A stretch of DNA of 12,025 nucleotides from Actinomycetota bacterium (GTDB lineage: Bacteria; Actinomycetota; Acidimicrobiia; Acidimicrobiales; Palsa-688). Position numbers and translations under genes: made by a program. Shown here in pieces: positions 1 through 7,497 of the stretch. Position 1 is the stretch's first letter; every line of letters begins with the position of its first letter. A model generated the notes under the pieces. The model saw only the letters and a list, made by a program, of their open reading frames with translations, ran no database searches and was not told the origin of the DNA. The stretch is from positions 1 through 12,025 of the forward strand of contig JAMDDF010000058.1 in the NCBI GenBank assembly GCA_023489205.1, written 5' to 3'.

Positions 1-522
1 GTGGATATGGCCGGTCGAACCGTAAAACTTGGCGTCACCGTAGGCAAAGATCCCCCCGTCGGAGGCCACGAGCCAGTAGCCCCGGCCGTCGGGGGTCGCG
101 GCCATACCGACCACGGGGCGGTTCAAGTGAATTCCCCCCGGAGAACCGAAAAACTTAGCATCGCCAAAGCTGTACACGCCCCCGTTGGCGGCGACCAACC
201 AGTACCCTCCCCCGCCGGGCACGGCCGCACCTCCCACGATCGGGCTCGGGAGCTTCACCCCGGAGAGATCCCCAAGCGAAGGGAGGCCGTGACCCGAGAC
301 GGACCCGTTGGCCCGCACGACCCAGTAGCCGAGCTTGCCCTCCTCGGGCTGCTCCGACCTCGAAGCGCCCCGAGCTGCCGCGGCTGCGCTTTGGGCACCT
401 CCGGCCCCGCCCAAAACCACCAGTGCGGCCACAAATAGCGCCAACACGCGCACGAGCCCACTGGGGGCTAGCCGCGCCCTTAGCCTAGCTGGCCCCCGCC
501 GAGCCGCCTGACGCCTTCCCAA
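1..522 (-). CDS. Secreted repeat protein, 5' part only (runs off the left edge)
   Basis: The frame is open from a TTG at 522-520 to position 1, giving 174 codons without a stop, so the protein continues beyond the window. The start follows an AAGGAG-type ribosome site (about 533-527) at a short 4-nt spacing. No ATG lies in this stretch. Residues 1-45 look like a Sec signal peptide: an Arg-rich N-terminus, a hydrophobic core around residues 23-42 and a small-residue cleavage region (GGAQSA). Three units of 41-42 residues follow, each with a 'GYW(L/V)V' core at about residues 65, 106 and 148; the second and third also carry 'GG(V/I)(Y/F)(S/A)(F/Y)GDAKF(F/Y)GS'. The first unit is degenerate. Such repeats are common in exported proteins of Acidimicrobiia-type actinobacteria. 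Their function is not known to me; a beta-propeller-like or cell-surface role is a guess. The gene lies downstream of the sugar-nucleotide operon on the same strand. Confidence 0.75.
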   Translation of the reverse strand, partial: MGRRQAARRGPARLRARLAPSGLVRVLALFVAALVVLGGAGGAQSAAAAARGASRSEQPEEGKLGYWVVRANGSVSGHGLPSLGDLSGVKLPSPIVGGAAVPGGGGYWLVAANGGVYSFGDAKFFGSPGGIHLNRPVVGMAATPDGRGYWLVASDGGIFAYGDAKFYGSTGHIH

Positions 523-544
523 CGCACTCCTTTCGGCTGGACCC

Positions 545-570
545 GGTCATTTTGACTAGGTCAGATGACC
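545..570 (-). terminator. Hairpin spanning the epimerase stop codon (possible weak terminator)
   Basis: GGTCAT at 545-550 pairs with ATGACC at 565-570. Inside it TGAC (553-556) pairs with GTCA (560-563), leaving a TAG loop and small bulges. The structure covers the stop codon of the epimerase gene and ends shortly before the ribosome site of the repeat-protein gene. There is no following T-run, so intrinsic termination is uncertain. It might instead affect mRNA end processing or access to the downstream start. Confidence 0.3.
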
Positions 571-1586
571 CCTTCACTGAGGGCGTTGCGCACCCAGGGG
601 ACGACCTCGTCGAGCATCTGGTCCAAGGTGGTGGTGGCTTGGAAGCCAAGCAGGCGCTTGGCCTTTTCTACCGACGGCACCCGCTTTTGGACGTCGTGCT
701 CGAAGGCCGGGTCGCAAACGTAGCGCAAAGGCTCGTCCGGGCCTTTCACTTTGTGCCAGATGAGCTCCGCCAGCTCGAGGACCGTAGTAGAGGTGGCCGT
801 CGAGAGGTTGAAGTCCTCGTTCATAGCGGCATCGGCCTCCATTGCCAGCGCCACCCCCCGGGCGAGGTCCCCTCCATAAGTGTAGTGCCTCACCTGGGAG
901 CCGTCACCCAAGATGTGCAGGGGGTCCTGGCCCTTCAGGACCTTTTGCACCAGGTCCGGCACGACGTGGCTCATGGCCAGCTTGACGTTGCCCGAGGACA
1001 CTTCCACGTCCCCGAGCGCTCGGCCCTCCCCTACCCCGACACAGTTGAACGGCCTGATGATCGTGTAGGGCAGCCGGTACTGGTCCCAAGCGGCACGGGC
1101 GAAGTACTCGACGGCGAGCTTTTGGAAGCCGTAGGACGAAAGAGGCGGCGGCACCTTGAGCTCGTCGCCCTCAACCGAGGGCCAGCGGTCGGTCGACTCG
1201 AACACCATCGAAGAGCTCATGTAGGTGACCTTGCGCAACCGGCCCTGCTTGTAAGCCGCTATAGCGGCGTCCACCGATGAGGCCATTATCCTCTCGTTGG
1301 CCGCGAGCAAGTCGTAGGCGTAGGTGTGGAAATATGAGATCCCGCCGATCATGGCTGCGCCGGCAATGAAGTGGTCGGCTCCCACCAGCAGCTCCTCGAG
1401 CATTGTCTGGTCGCGGCAGTCCCCCTCGACGAAGGTGTAATTGGGGTTTGTGTCGTAGGACTTTTTGACGGGGCCGTACTTAGAGTAGTTGTCGACACCG
1501 ACCACCTCGTAACCGCGATGGAGGAGCTCCTCCACCACATAGCCACCGATAAAACCGGCCGCGCCAGTCACCACCACAGTCGTCAT
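561..1586 (-). CDS. NAD-dependent nucleotide-sugar epimerase/dehydratase (extended SDR family)
   Basis: A 341-residue extended short-chain dehydrogenase acting on a nucleotide sugar in the cytoplasm. The N-terminal Rossmann motif TGAAGFIG is at residues 7-14, with an acidic residue (D32) at the end of strand 2, as expected for NAD binding. The catalytic Ser cluster (MSSSMVF) is at 123-129 and the YxxxK pair is Y152/K156 in SSYGFQK. IRPFN near 177 and a C-terminal substrate domain complete the usual layout. I chose ATG 1586 because AAGGAG precedes it by 4 nt and the fold begins at once; a longer frame to 1703 only adds residues overlapping the upstream gene. Its start overlaps the glycosyltransferase stop (ATGA), implying translational coupling. 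The exact reaction (4-epimerase, 3,5-epimerase, dehydratase or decarboxylase) cannot be told from sequence. Confidence 0.9.
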   Translation of the reverse strand: MTTVVVTGAAGFIGGYVVEELLHRGYEVVGVDNYSKYGPVKKSYDTNPNYTFVEGDCRDQTMLEELLVGADHFIAGAAMIGGISYFHTYAYDLLAANERIMASSVDAAIAAYKQGRLRKVTYMSSSMVFESTDRWPSVEGDELKVPPPLSSYGFQKLAVEYFARAAWDQYRLPYTIIRPFNCVGVGEGRALGDVEVSSGNVKLAMSHVVPDLVQKVLKGQDPLHILGDGSQVRHYTYGGDLARGVALAMEADAAMNEDFNLSTATSTTVLELAELIWHKVKGPDEPLRYVCDPAFEHDVQKRVPSVEKAKRLLGFQATTTLDQMLDEVVPWVRNALSEGVI

Positions 1587-2350
1587 CTTTCTCCTTTCCC
1601 ATTGGGGCCTGGCCCTTTCGCGCTGAGCAGCCGCCGCATCTGGTCGACCTCTAGGCGTGGGCCAAAGGCAAACCAGTACCAGCGCAAGTACTCCGGCAAC
1701 CATTGTGCGACCTTGAAATGTGACACACCGAAGTTCCGGTCGAGCCAGATGGTGGGTACCTCGGCGACCGGTCGGCGCAGGCGGCGGGCCTTGGCCACGA
1801 GCTCGAGGCCCACTTCGAAGCCCTTGTCGCTGTCGATGCCCACCTCTTCGACAAAATGGCGGTCGTAAGCTTTAAACGAGTTGGTCGGGTCCCATGTGCC
1901 GACGCGTGCCAGGACCTTGAGCGACGCTCCCGCAGTGCGCGACATGAGCCCTTTCAACAACGGCCCGCCCACCTGCTGGCCTCCCTTGGAATAGCGCGAG
2001 GCTGCAGCAACGACCACCCCCCGCTCCACCAAGCGTGTCAGCTGGTCGATCTGCTGAGGGTCGTCGCAGCCGTCAGCCATCGTGACGACAACCACGTCAG
2101 CGCTCGAAGCATCAAACCCAGCCCGGATCGCGCGCGCCGGGCCCCGCCCGTAGTCGTTTATGACTAACCGCACCCTGTGGTCTTCACGCGCGTACTTCTG
2201 CACCCAGGGGACCGTCGTGTCCTCGGTAGAGTCGCAGACCACAAGGATCTCACAGGGGAGCTTGACCGCTTCAGTGACCCGCGAAAGCACAGGGACGATG
2301 GCCTCGCCTTCGTCCCGGGCCGTTATTACGACCGAGACTCGGGGCTTCAC
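1583..2350 (-). CDS. Family 2 glycosyltransferase, dolichyl/polyprenyl-phosphate mannosyltransferase-like
   Basis: A 255-residue GT-A glycosyltransferase. The N-terminal strand KPRVSVVITARDEGE is typical of GT2 enzymes. An acidic cluster MADGCDD (D93, D96, D97) sits where the metal-binding DxD-type motif is expected. ASRYSKGG at 117-124 matches the (G/A)SRY.KGG signature of DPM1-like enzymes, and LDRNFGVSHFKV near 203-214 resembles their conserved C-terminal 'R..G.S.(F/K)' element. No membrane helix is evident, so it is probably cytoplasmic, moving a sugar from a nucleotide donor to a lipid phosphate or glycan. GTG 2350 is favoured because it overlaps the TGA of the dehydrogenase (GTGA) after a G/A-rich ribosome site; longer starts (ATG 2380, or 2518) run deep into that gene. 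Its own stop overlaps the epimerase start. Donor and acceptor are unknown. Confidence 0.88.
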   Translation of the reverse strand: MKPRVSVVITARDEGEAIVPVLSRVTEAVKLPCEILVVCDSTEDTTVPWVQKYAREDHRVRLVINDYGRGPARAIRAGFDASSADVVVVTMADGCDDPQQIDQLTRLVERGVVVAAASRYSKGGQQVGGPLLKGLMSRTAGASLKVLARVGTWDPTNSFKAYDRHFVEEVGIDSDKGFEVGLELVAKARRLRRPVAEVPTIWLDRNFGVSHFKVAQWLPEYLRWYWFAFGPRLEVDQMRRLLSAKGPGPNGKGER

Positions 2351-3540
2351 ACCCTCACCCCTCCCCCCCGCAGCCCCCATATGTCGACCACCGGCTTTGG
2401 CGTTGATAAGTTTGCATAGCGGCGATGAGGGGCGCCCACCACGAGCAGGTCCGAACGCTCGAGCACTTCTTGTTCGGGGACGAGGTTTGGGTCCGTGCTC
2501 ACGTATGGGTCGCTGCAAAGCACTTTGGCAGCTTTGAAGCGGAGGATCCGCTTCAGCTTGTAGGCGAGCGAACTGCGGGTGTCGTCGCTCTCACCCTTGA
2601 AGGCCATCCCCAAGATGCCGACGGTCATCGAGGCAAGGTCGTAGCGACGGGCTAGGCGGTCCACCACGTACAGCGGGAGGCCCTCGTTCACCATCATGGC
2701 GGCGTGGCCCAAGACGAAGTTGTTGTTGTTGAACGCGGCGAGCTGCATGGTGTCTTTCAGGAGGCACGGCCCGGCGGCAAAGCCCGGGCTAGGCAGGTCG
2801 GCAGCCCGGGGGTAATCATGGGTGAGCCCGGCGCGTATGCGCTCGTAGTCGAGGCCGTAGTCGTTGGCCATCATGTAAAGCTGGTTTGCGAGAGCGAACT
2901 TCAAGTACCTGTAAGTGTTGGTGAACAGCTTGGCGAGCTCGGCTTCCTCTGGGGCCATCTCAACCGTTTCGGCAGTGAGCACCTCGAACAGCTTGCGCGC
3001 GCGCCCAAGGGCCCCGGGGCTGCGGGCCGACACGATCTGGGGAAGCTCGTAGAGCTCAGGGAAGGCCTTCCCCTCGGCGATGCGCTCGGGGCAGAAGGCG
3101 ACCTCGACGCCGACGCCCAGGCCAGCCACCCGGCGCTCGACGAGCGCCGTCACCCCCGGAAAGACGGTGCTGCGCAGCACTAGGAGCTGGCCTTGCCCCA
3201 AGTGGGGGGCGAGGGCTTCGACCGCGGCGGGCACAACCTGGGGGTCGGGGTTCAGGTGCTCGTCCACCGGGGTGCCGACGACCACGATGACATGCTCTGC
3301 ACGCGCCACGACCGAAGGCTCGGCGCTCACCTCGAGCCGGCCGGCCGCAAGGACGCGCGCGAGCACCTCGGGGGCACCCGGTTCGTCAAAGGGCATGGCC
3401 CCGGCCGAGACTTTTGCCACGGCGGCGGGGTCGATGTCGTAGATACCTACCCGAAGGCCCCGGTCAGCGAAGGCGAGCGCCAAGGGAAGCCCGACGTGGC
3501 CGCAACCCCCGACCACAACGACGTCAAGTTCGAACCCCAT
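2347..3540 (-). CDS. Nucleotide-sugar dehydrogenase (UDP-glucose/UDP-ManNAc dehydrogenase family)
   Basis: A 397-residue enzyme of the UDP-glucose/GDP-mannose dehydrogenase family, which oxidises the sugar C6 alcohol to a uronic acid with two NAD+. The NAD-binding GGCGHVGLP is at 11-19. VGTPVDE (88-94) and FCPERIAEGKAF (149-160) are family signatures. The central domain contains ELAKLFTNTYRYLKFALANQ (201-220). The catalytic cysteine is C259 in GPCLLKD, followed by K262 and D263. GMAFKGESDDTR (311-322) marks the C-terminal domain. The 'CPER' and 'AGPCLLKD' forms resemble UDP-N-acetylmannosamine (WecC-like) dehydrogenases more than the GFGGSCFPKD form of many UDP-glucose enzymes, but substrate is uncertain. 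ATG 3540 follows AGGAG by 9 nt. It is the first gene of the operon with the glycosyltransferase and epimerase and overlaps the former by 4 nt. Confidence 0.92.
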   Translation of the reverse strand: MGFELDVVVVGGCGHVGLPLALAFADRGLRVGIYDIDPAAVAKVSAGAMPFDEPGAPEVLARVLAAGRLEVSAEPSVVARAEHVIVVVGTPVDEHLNPDPQVVPAAVEALAPHLGQGQLLVLRSTVFPGVTALVERRVAGLGVGVEVAFCPERIAEGKAFPELYELPQIVSARSPGALGRARKLFEVLTAETVEMAPEEAELAKLFTNTYRYLKFALANQLYMMANDYGLDYERIRAGLTHDYPRAADLPSPGFAAGPCLLKDTMQLAAFNNNNFVLGHAAMMVNEGLPLYVVDRLARRYDLASMTVGILGMAFKGESDDTRSSLAYKLKRILRFKAAKVLCSDPYVSTDPNLVPEQEVLERSDLLVVGAPHRRYANLSTPKPVVDIWGLRGGGVRV

Positions 3541-3680
3541 CTCTCCAGGCTCCTCTGTGCGACTGTGCGCTCGTTCGTCCTCTGCGCCCGGCTTTGCTCG
3601 GCGCTATCTTTTGGCCTGAAACCCGCCGGCGGCCTCCGGGGAGCCTAGCAGACGACCTAGCTGGGCTGAGCACCGGGGGT
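3541..3680. other. Intergenic gap before the sugar-nucleotide operon
   Basis: About 140 nt with no supported gene lie between the membrane-protein stop and the dehydrogenase start. It presumably carries the operon promoter, but I see no convincing -35/-10 pair. It contains short direct repeats (GCTAGG twice, TGTGCG twice) and a GC-rich CCGCCGGCGG palindrome. An AGAGGAG ribosome site lies at its right-hand end relative to the dehydrogenase gene. Confidence 0.4.
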
Positions 3681-4964
3681 TCACTTACGCGCCTCGACCT
3701 CTTTTTTCAGGTCCTCTTCCATCTCGTCTTCGAGCTCCCGCAGCACGTCGGTGGTCTTACCAGGGGCAAAGAAATCGGCGGCGCGCCGCCAGCGCTCCCG
3801 CCACAGCGCCCGGCGGGCAGCCAGCCCCGCTTGGGACTCCGCCGGCGGGTGCACGAGGATCGAAAGGTAGGCCAAACCGCCTACCGGTATCGGCAGCCAG
3901 AAGTTCACGAGGCGCCAACCCAAGACGCCCCAGATGGCGATCCCCCTGGGTGTGCCCAGCGCGACCAGGACGCTCGTGACACTGGCCTCAACCACGCCGA
4001 GGCCACCCGGCGTGATGGGCAGGGCCGCTGCGATGCCCCCGACCCCGTAGGCCACGAGCAGCCCTACGGGTTCGGTCCAGTGGCCAAAGGCGCCCAGGAA
4101 CACAAAGAGCGAGCCGGCGTCGAGCAACCAGTTGGCCGCGGCGTACCCGAGCGCGACCCACATGCGGCGCCTGTCGCGCGACAGCTCGCGCACCCTGTCT
4201 ACGAGCTGGGAGAACAGCTTGGGCAACGTGTCGGGGTGCAAGTACGGCAGCCTGGTCCCAAGGGCCCGGAGCAAGCGCTTCGTGCGTTCGTCGCCTTTGG
4301 TCAGAGCCACCACGAGGCCGGTCACAACGCCCATCAGCACCAGGCCTGCGAGCGCTACCACCAAGTAGAGCGGGTGGACCCCGTAGAGGGGCAGCGAGGC
4401 CACCAACGCCGCCACAAAGATCACGTTCAGCACCACGGCTGAGCCGATGCCGAGAGTGGACAAGGTGAACCCCGTGTCTGCACCCCCGACACCGGCCTTC
4501 ATGAGGAGCCGGTACCCGAGCGAGTACCCGACCGCGTTGCCACCGGGCGCGCAGTGGGCGAGGCCAAGCGTGGACAGCTGGATGCGGGACATGGTGGCGA
4601 AGCCGGGGTCCGAGCCCTTGGGCACCAGCGAGCGCGTCAGCTGGAAATAGGCCACCAAGCAAAGGGCCTCCAATACGAGGCCAAGGACGGGAAGGAAAGG
4701 GTTGACCGAGCCGAGGAGATGGAGCGCCTCGTGGGTCCCGCCGATCTGGGGCACCACCAGGTACTCCACGACAAAACCGAGCGCCAGCAACTCGGCGAGG
4801 CGGCGCACGCTGTGGGGCAGCCAGTGCCGGGGCCGCTTCGGGCCTTTTGGGCCCGCCTGGCCACCCCCTGCGGCCTGCTTGCCTACAGCACCCGCCGGCG
4901 AACCGTCGGGCGAGGTCATGGCCCCATTGTCGCGCGCAGTCCCATGTCCCCTCGGGACCAGCAC
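3681..4964 (-). CDS. LPG synthase TM / UPF0104-family multi-span membrane protein (possible lipid-linked glycan or lipid translocase)
   Basis: A roughly 427-residue integral membrane protein. A basic, Gly/Pro-rich N-terminal tail (to about residue 50) is followed by several hydrophobic spans (about 58-72, 88-108, 173-192, 197-221, 272-292, 300-316, 328-346, 355-372). It ends in a charged acidic/basic tail rich in E and K. Two conserved family motifs are present: APGGNAVGY at 139-147 and ITPGGLGVVEA at 317-327. This is the domain seen in MprF flippases and in YbhN-type proteins. Position just upstream of a sugar-nucleotide operon suggests transport or handling of a lipid or lipid-linked sugar, which is inference. 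GTG 4964 has GGGAGGGAAG 7 nt upstream; ATG 4919 starts a cleaner N-terminus but lacks a good ribosome site, so the start is uncertain by 15 codons. Confidence 0.85.
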   Translation of the reverse strand: MLVPRGHGTARDNGAMTSPDGSPAGAVGKQAAGGGQAGPKGPKRPRHWLPHSVRRLAELLALGFVVEYLVVPQIGGTHEALHLLGSVNPFLPVLGLVLEALCLVAYFQLTRSLVPKGSDPGFATMSRIQLSTLGLAHCAPGGNAVGYSLGYRLLMKAGVGGADTGFTLSTLGIGSAVVLNVIFVAALVASLPLYGVHPLYLVVALAGLVLMGVVTGLVVALTKGDERTKRLLRALGTRLPYLHPDTLPKLFSQLVDRVRELSRDRRRMWVALGYAAANWLLDAGSLFVFLGAFGHWTEPVGLLVAYGVGGIAAALPITPGGLGVVEASVTSVLVALGTPRGIAIWGVLGWRLVNFWLPIPVGGLAYLSILVHPPAESQAGLAARRALWRERWRRAADFFAPGKTTDVLRELEDEMEEDLKKEVEARK

Positions 4965-4994
4965 CAGCGGGCTTCCCTCCCACCGGGCACGCCA

Positions 4995-5022
4995 GCAACC
5001 TCACACCGGCAACCTCACCCTC
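4995..5022. repeat. Imperfect 14-bp tandem repeat (two copies)
   Basis: GCAACCTCAC begins two adjacent 14-bp units (4995-5008 and 5009-5022) that diverge in their last four bases. It lies in the 124-nt gap between rdgB and the membrane-protein gene. That gap also holds a CCCAGGCC near-repeat around 5039-5056 and no supported gene or clear terminator. Confidence 0.6.
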
Positions 5023-5088
5023 GGGCCTCCTGCACAGGCCCAGGCCAGCCCAGGCCCAAGCGGCCCGAGCTCACTCAGGCGGCCCGGC

Positions 5089-5697
5089 TCAGGCTCGGCC
5101 TCCCTGCGCCAGCAGGACAGCCATGGCCCTAAAGGCTCGCCCACGGTGCGACAGCACGTGCTTAGCTCCCGGGCAGGACTCCTCCATTTCACCGAACGTG
5201 CGGCCGTCTCCCTCGTCGGGCACGAAAACCGGGTCGTAGCCAAAACCGCCGGCCCCCCGGCGCTCCGGGGCGACCCAGCCCTCCACCACGCCCTCGGTTA
5301 CCAGCTCATGGCCTCCCGGCCACTGCGCTACAGCGACGGTCACGAAGCGGGCACGGCGCTGCTTGGGAGACACTAAGGACATCTCGCGAAGCTCGGCCAG
5401 GACGCGGTCTACGTTTGCCTCCTCGTCGGGTGGCTCGCCGGCATAGCGCGCCGAGCGTACGCCCGGCGCCCCTCCAAGCGCCACAACTTCTATACCAGTG
5501 TCCTCGGCGATGGCTGGCAACCCCGTGGCTGCCACGAGTGCTGCGGCCTTCTTGCGCGCGTTGGCCGTGAAGGTGTCCTCGGTCTCCTCGACCTCGGGGA
5601 CGTCGCGAGGACGCTCGACGAGCTCGACGTTGGCACCAGCCGCCGAGAAGATCTCACGGATCTCTCGCGCTTTGTTGACATTGGTCGTCGCGAGCAC
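5089..5697 (-). CDS. rdgB: RdgB/HAM1 family non-canonical purine NTP pyrophosphatase
   Basis: A 202-residue enzyme of normal family length that hydrolyses dITP, ITP and XTP to monophosphate and pyrophosphate, keeping deaminated purines out of DNA and RNA. The substrate-binding TTNVNK motif is at 4-9. AEDTGIEVVALGGAPGVRSARYAG (64-87) carries the acidic metal-binding residues. GFGYDPVFVP (151-160), TFGEM (167-171) and SHRGRAF (183-189) are the other hallmarks. GTG 5697 is the only sensible start: a stop lies a short way upstream in frame and the conserved 'xLATTNxxK' strand begins immediately, so the protein has almost no N-terminal extension. The ribosome site is weak. It follows rph by 32 nt and is probably co-transcribed, the same order as in mycobacteria (rphA-Rv1341). 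Confidence 0.95.
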   Translation of the reverse strand: MLATTNVNKAREIREIFSAAGANVELVERPRDVPEVEETEDTFTANARKKAAALVAATGLPAIAEDTGIEVVALGGAPGVRSARYAGEPPDEEANVDRVLAELREMSLVSPKQRRARFVTVAVAQWPGGHELVTEGVVEGWVAPERRGAGGFGYDPVFVPDEGDGRTFGEMEESCPGAKHVLSHRGRAFRAMAVLLAQGGRA

Positions 5698-5729
5698 GAA
5701 CCGCTCGGGCGCCTTCGCGCTTAGGGTGC

Positions 5730-6533
5730 TCAGCTCCGCCTACCTTTGGCCAGGGTGCCACCCTTCAGGTCCCGCCGCGCAGGCGGCGTGGCTACCACCT
5801 TAGATTGCTGGTCGAGCAGGAGCCCGATCCCCTCACTAGCGAGCGAGAGCATCCGGTCAAGGTCCGAACGTGAAAACGGGGCCCCCTCGGCGGTACCCTG
5901 CACCTCTACCAATTGGCCCGAGCTGGTCATGACCACGTTCATGTCGACCTCTGCAACCGAGTCCTCCACGTACGCCAGGTCGAGCATCGGCGTGCCCTCG
6001 ACCACGCCCACCGACACGGCGGCGCAACCCTGTTTCAGCGGGTGGGCCCCTAACAAGCCCGACGACAGCATCCGGCTACAGGCATCGTGAAGCGCCACCC
6101 ACGCCCCGACAATGCTCGCCGTGCGCGTCCCGCCGTCGGCCTGGAGCACGTCACAGTCCAACGTCACTTGTCGTTCGCCAAGGGACACCAGGTCCGTGAC
6201 AGCCCGGAGGCTCCTGCCGATCAGCCGCTGGATCTCCTGGGTGCGCCCAGACTGGCGGCCGCGCGCTGCCTCGCGTTCGACCCGCTCGGGTGAAGAGCCT
6301 GGCAGCATCGAGTACTCGGCGGTCACCCAGCCCTTGCCGCTCCCCTTCATCCAGCGGGGTGTGTCCTCGGAGAACGAAGCCGTGCACAGTACGGCCGTCC
6401 TCCCCATCCGTACTAGCACCGAGCCGGGGGCAAACTCGGTGAAGTCACGCTCGAGGACCACGGGCCTCAGCTGGTCAGGCCGGCGGCCGTCAGCGCGGAC
6501 CAGTGGGGGACGAACCGAGGGTTGGGGCACCAT
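5730..6533 (-). CDS. rph: Ribonuclease PH
   Basis: A phosphate-dependent 3'-to-5' exoribonuclease that trims tRNA and other RNA 3' ends; it forms a hexameric ring. From ATG 6533 the protein has 267 residues. Family landmarks are [13 protein letters not shown] (13-25), [25 protein letters not shown] (50-74), [16 protein letters not shown] (96-111), [15 protein letters not shown] (127-141) with the phosphate-site residues, and [12 protein letters not shown] (190-201). The frame is open to GTG 6632, which has a GGGGA element about 7 nt before it and would add 33 residues. I prefer 6533 because homologues, including mycobacterial RphA, begin shortly before the RxDGR motif, although 6533 has no clear ribosome site. 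The gene lies just after the MBL hydrolase gene and 32 nt before rdgB, consistent with one transcript. Confidence 0.94.
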   Translation of the reverse strand: MVPQPSVRPPLVRADGRRPDQLRPVVLERDFTEFAPGSVLVRMGRTAVLCTASFSEDTPRWMKGSGKGWVTAEYSMLPGSSPERVEREAARGRQSGRTQEIQRLIGRSLRAVTDLVSLGERQVTLDCDVLQADGGTRTASIVGAWVALHDACSRMLSSGLLGAHPLKQGCAAVSVGVVEGTPMLDLAYVEDSVAEVDMNVVMTSSGQLVEVQGTAEGAPFSRSDLDRMLSLASEGIGLLLDQQSKVVATPPARRDLKGGTLAKGRRS

Positions 6534-6659
6534 AGGCGCCAAGTCTTGCCGATACAACAAGCCGCCGGGGACCTGGCGCCAGTTGCGGCCCCCTGTTACC
6601 GGCGCCCGCTCATATGTCCTTGTCTCGGGCACCCCGCTGTCCCCGTGCCTTTGGACCTG

Positions 6660-7412
6660 CTAGATCTGCCAGGTACCGCCCATGCGCGCCACTTCGACCG
6701 GCGCTGCGAAGGCCTCCTCGGCTTCCTCGCGCGCCCTGGTCTTGTCGAGGTGGGGGGCGATGTGGGTGAGCAGGAGCCGCTTGGCCCCGGCACGAGCTGC
6801 CGTCGCGCCCGCCTGGCGCGCGGTGAGGTGCTGGATGGTCCCCGCCTCACTTGCAGGGAGCGAGGCTTCCACAAGCGCCAGGGTGAGCCCCTCGCCTAGC
6901 TCGGACAGCTCCCACGCTGGGCCGGTGTCGGCCGAATAGCCAAGGGCACGACCGTCGAGCTGCACCCTGGCAGCCATCGTCTCCACGGGGTGGTCGGTCC
7001 GCCGCCAGGTCCAGCGGGCGGGCCCGAGCTCCGCGCTCGTGCCGTCAGAGACCACCCGCCAGTCAAAGGTCCCGTCGAAGTGCTCCTTGTGCATGAACCC
7101 TTGCACCTCCTCGGGTGCGTACAGCGGTAGGCCTCGCCGATTGAGGAAATAGCGGAGGGCCACGTAGAGGCTTTCCAGGTCACTTCGGTGGTCGGCGTGG
7201 CAGTGGCTCACCACGACCGCTCCAAGCCGGTCAAGCGAAACGTGCAGCTGCAGGTTGGCCAAGGTCCCCGGGCCCGCCTCGAGCCAGGTAAAAAAGCCGC
7301 CGGCTCGCACCAAGTAGCCGCTCCCTGCCCCGCCCGGCCCCGGGTAGCTACCGTCGGAACCGAGCACTGTTATGGAAAAGTCCATGCCGTCGTTAGGGTT
7401 GCGAGCTGACAC
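6660..7412 (-). CDS. MBL-fold metallo-hydrolase, Rv1339-like (possible cyclic-nucleotide phosphodiesterase)
   Basis: A 250-residue metallo-beta-lactamase-fold hydrolase. The zinc motif HCHADH is at 70-75. Further likely ligands are H141 (RRTDHPVE), D162 (YSADTGP) and H217 (LLLTHIAPH), the RNase Z-like order; HLTARQAG at 195-202 is also conserved in this group. It aligns in layout with mycobacterial Rv1339, which sits at the same place in the mec-cysO-cysM to rphA cluster and has been described as an atypical class II cAMP phosphodiesterase; that function is carried over by inference. The start is either GTG 7412 (AGGTAGG about 10 nt upstream) or ATG 7385, directly before the first strand DFSITVLG. 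Neither has a strong ribosome site. The rph frame opens 27 nt after the stop. Confidence 0.88.
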   Translation of the reverse strand: MSARNPNDGMDFSITVLGSDGSYPGPGGAGSGYLVRAGGFFTWLEAGPGTLANLQLHVSLDRLGAVVVSHCHADHRSDLESLYVALRYFLNRRGLPLYAPEEVQGFMHKEHFDGTFDWRVVSDGTSAELGPARWTWRRTDHPVETMAARVQLDGRALGYSADTGPAWELSELGEGLTLALVEASLPASEAGTIQHLTARQAGATAARAGAKRLLLTHIAPHLDKTRAREEAEEAFAAPVEVARMGGTWQI

Positions 7413-7497
7413 GACCCCGGAGCCTACCTGCGCACCGCCATCGCTCGAAAAGCGGCCAGCTGCCTAGGAGACCTCGGCCCAGATCAGCAGTAAGCCC

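Noticed and set aside
1..438. Plus-strand open frame at the left edge
   Set aside because: The minus strand encodes a signal peptide and regular 42-residue repeats; the plus frame is their shadow.
552..1280. Plus-strand open frame of 242 codons opposite the epimerase
   Set aside because: It is antisense to a well-supported SDR gene and shows no family motif or ribosome site.
1587..1703. Longer N-terminus of the epimerase up to 1703
   Set aside because: It would lie inside the glycosyltransferase gene, while ATG 1586 has a strong ribosome site and starts directly at the Rossmann fold.
3414..4442. Long plus-strand open frame (342 codons) opposite the membrane-protein gene
   Set aside because: It has no recognisable domain, is rich in Arg/Gln/Pro as expected for a GC-rich shadow frame, and lies antisense to a gene with clear family motifs.
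3988..5004. Second minus-strand frame of 338 codons overlapping the membrane protein
   Set aside because: It is the same DNA read in another frame, is rich in Arg/Gly/Ala/Pro with no hydrophobic pattern, and is excluded by the PGGNAVGY and PGGLGVVEA motifs of the true frame.
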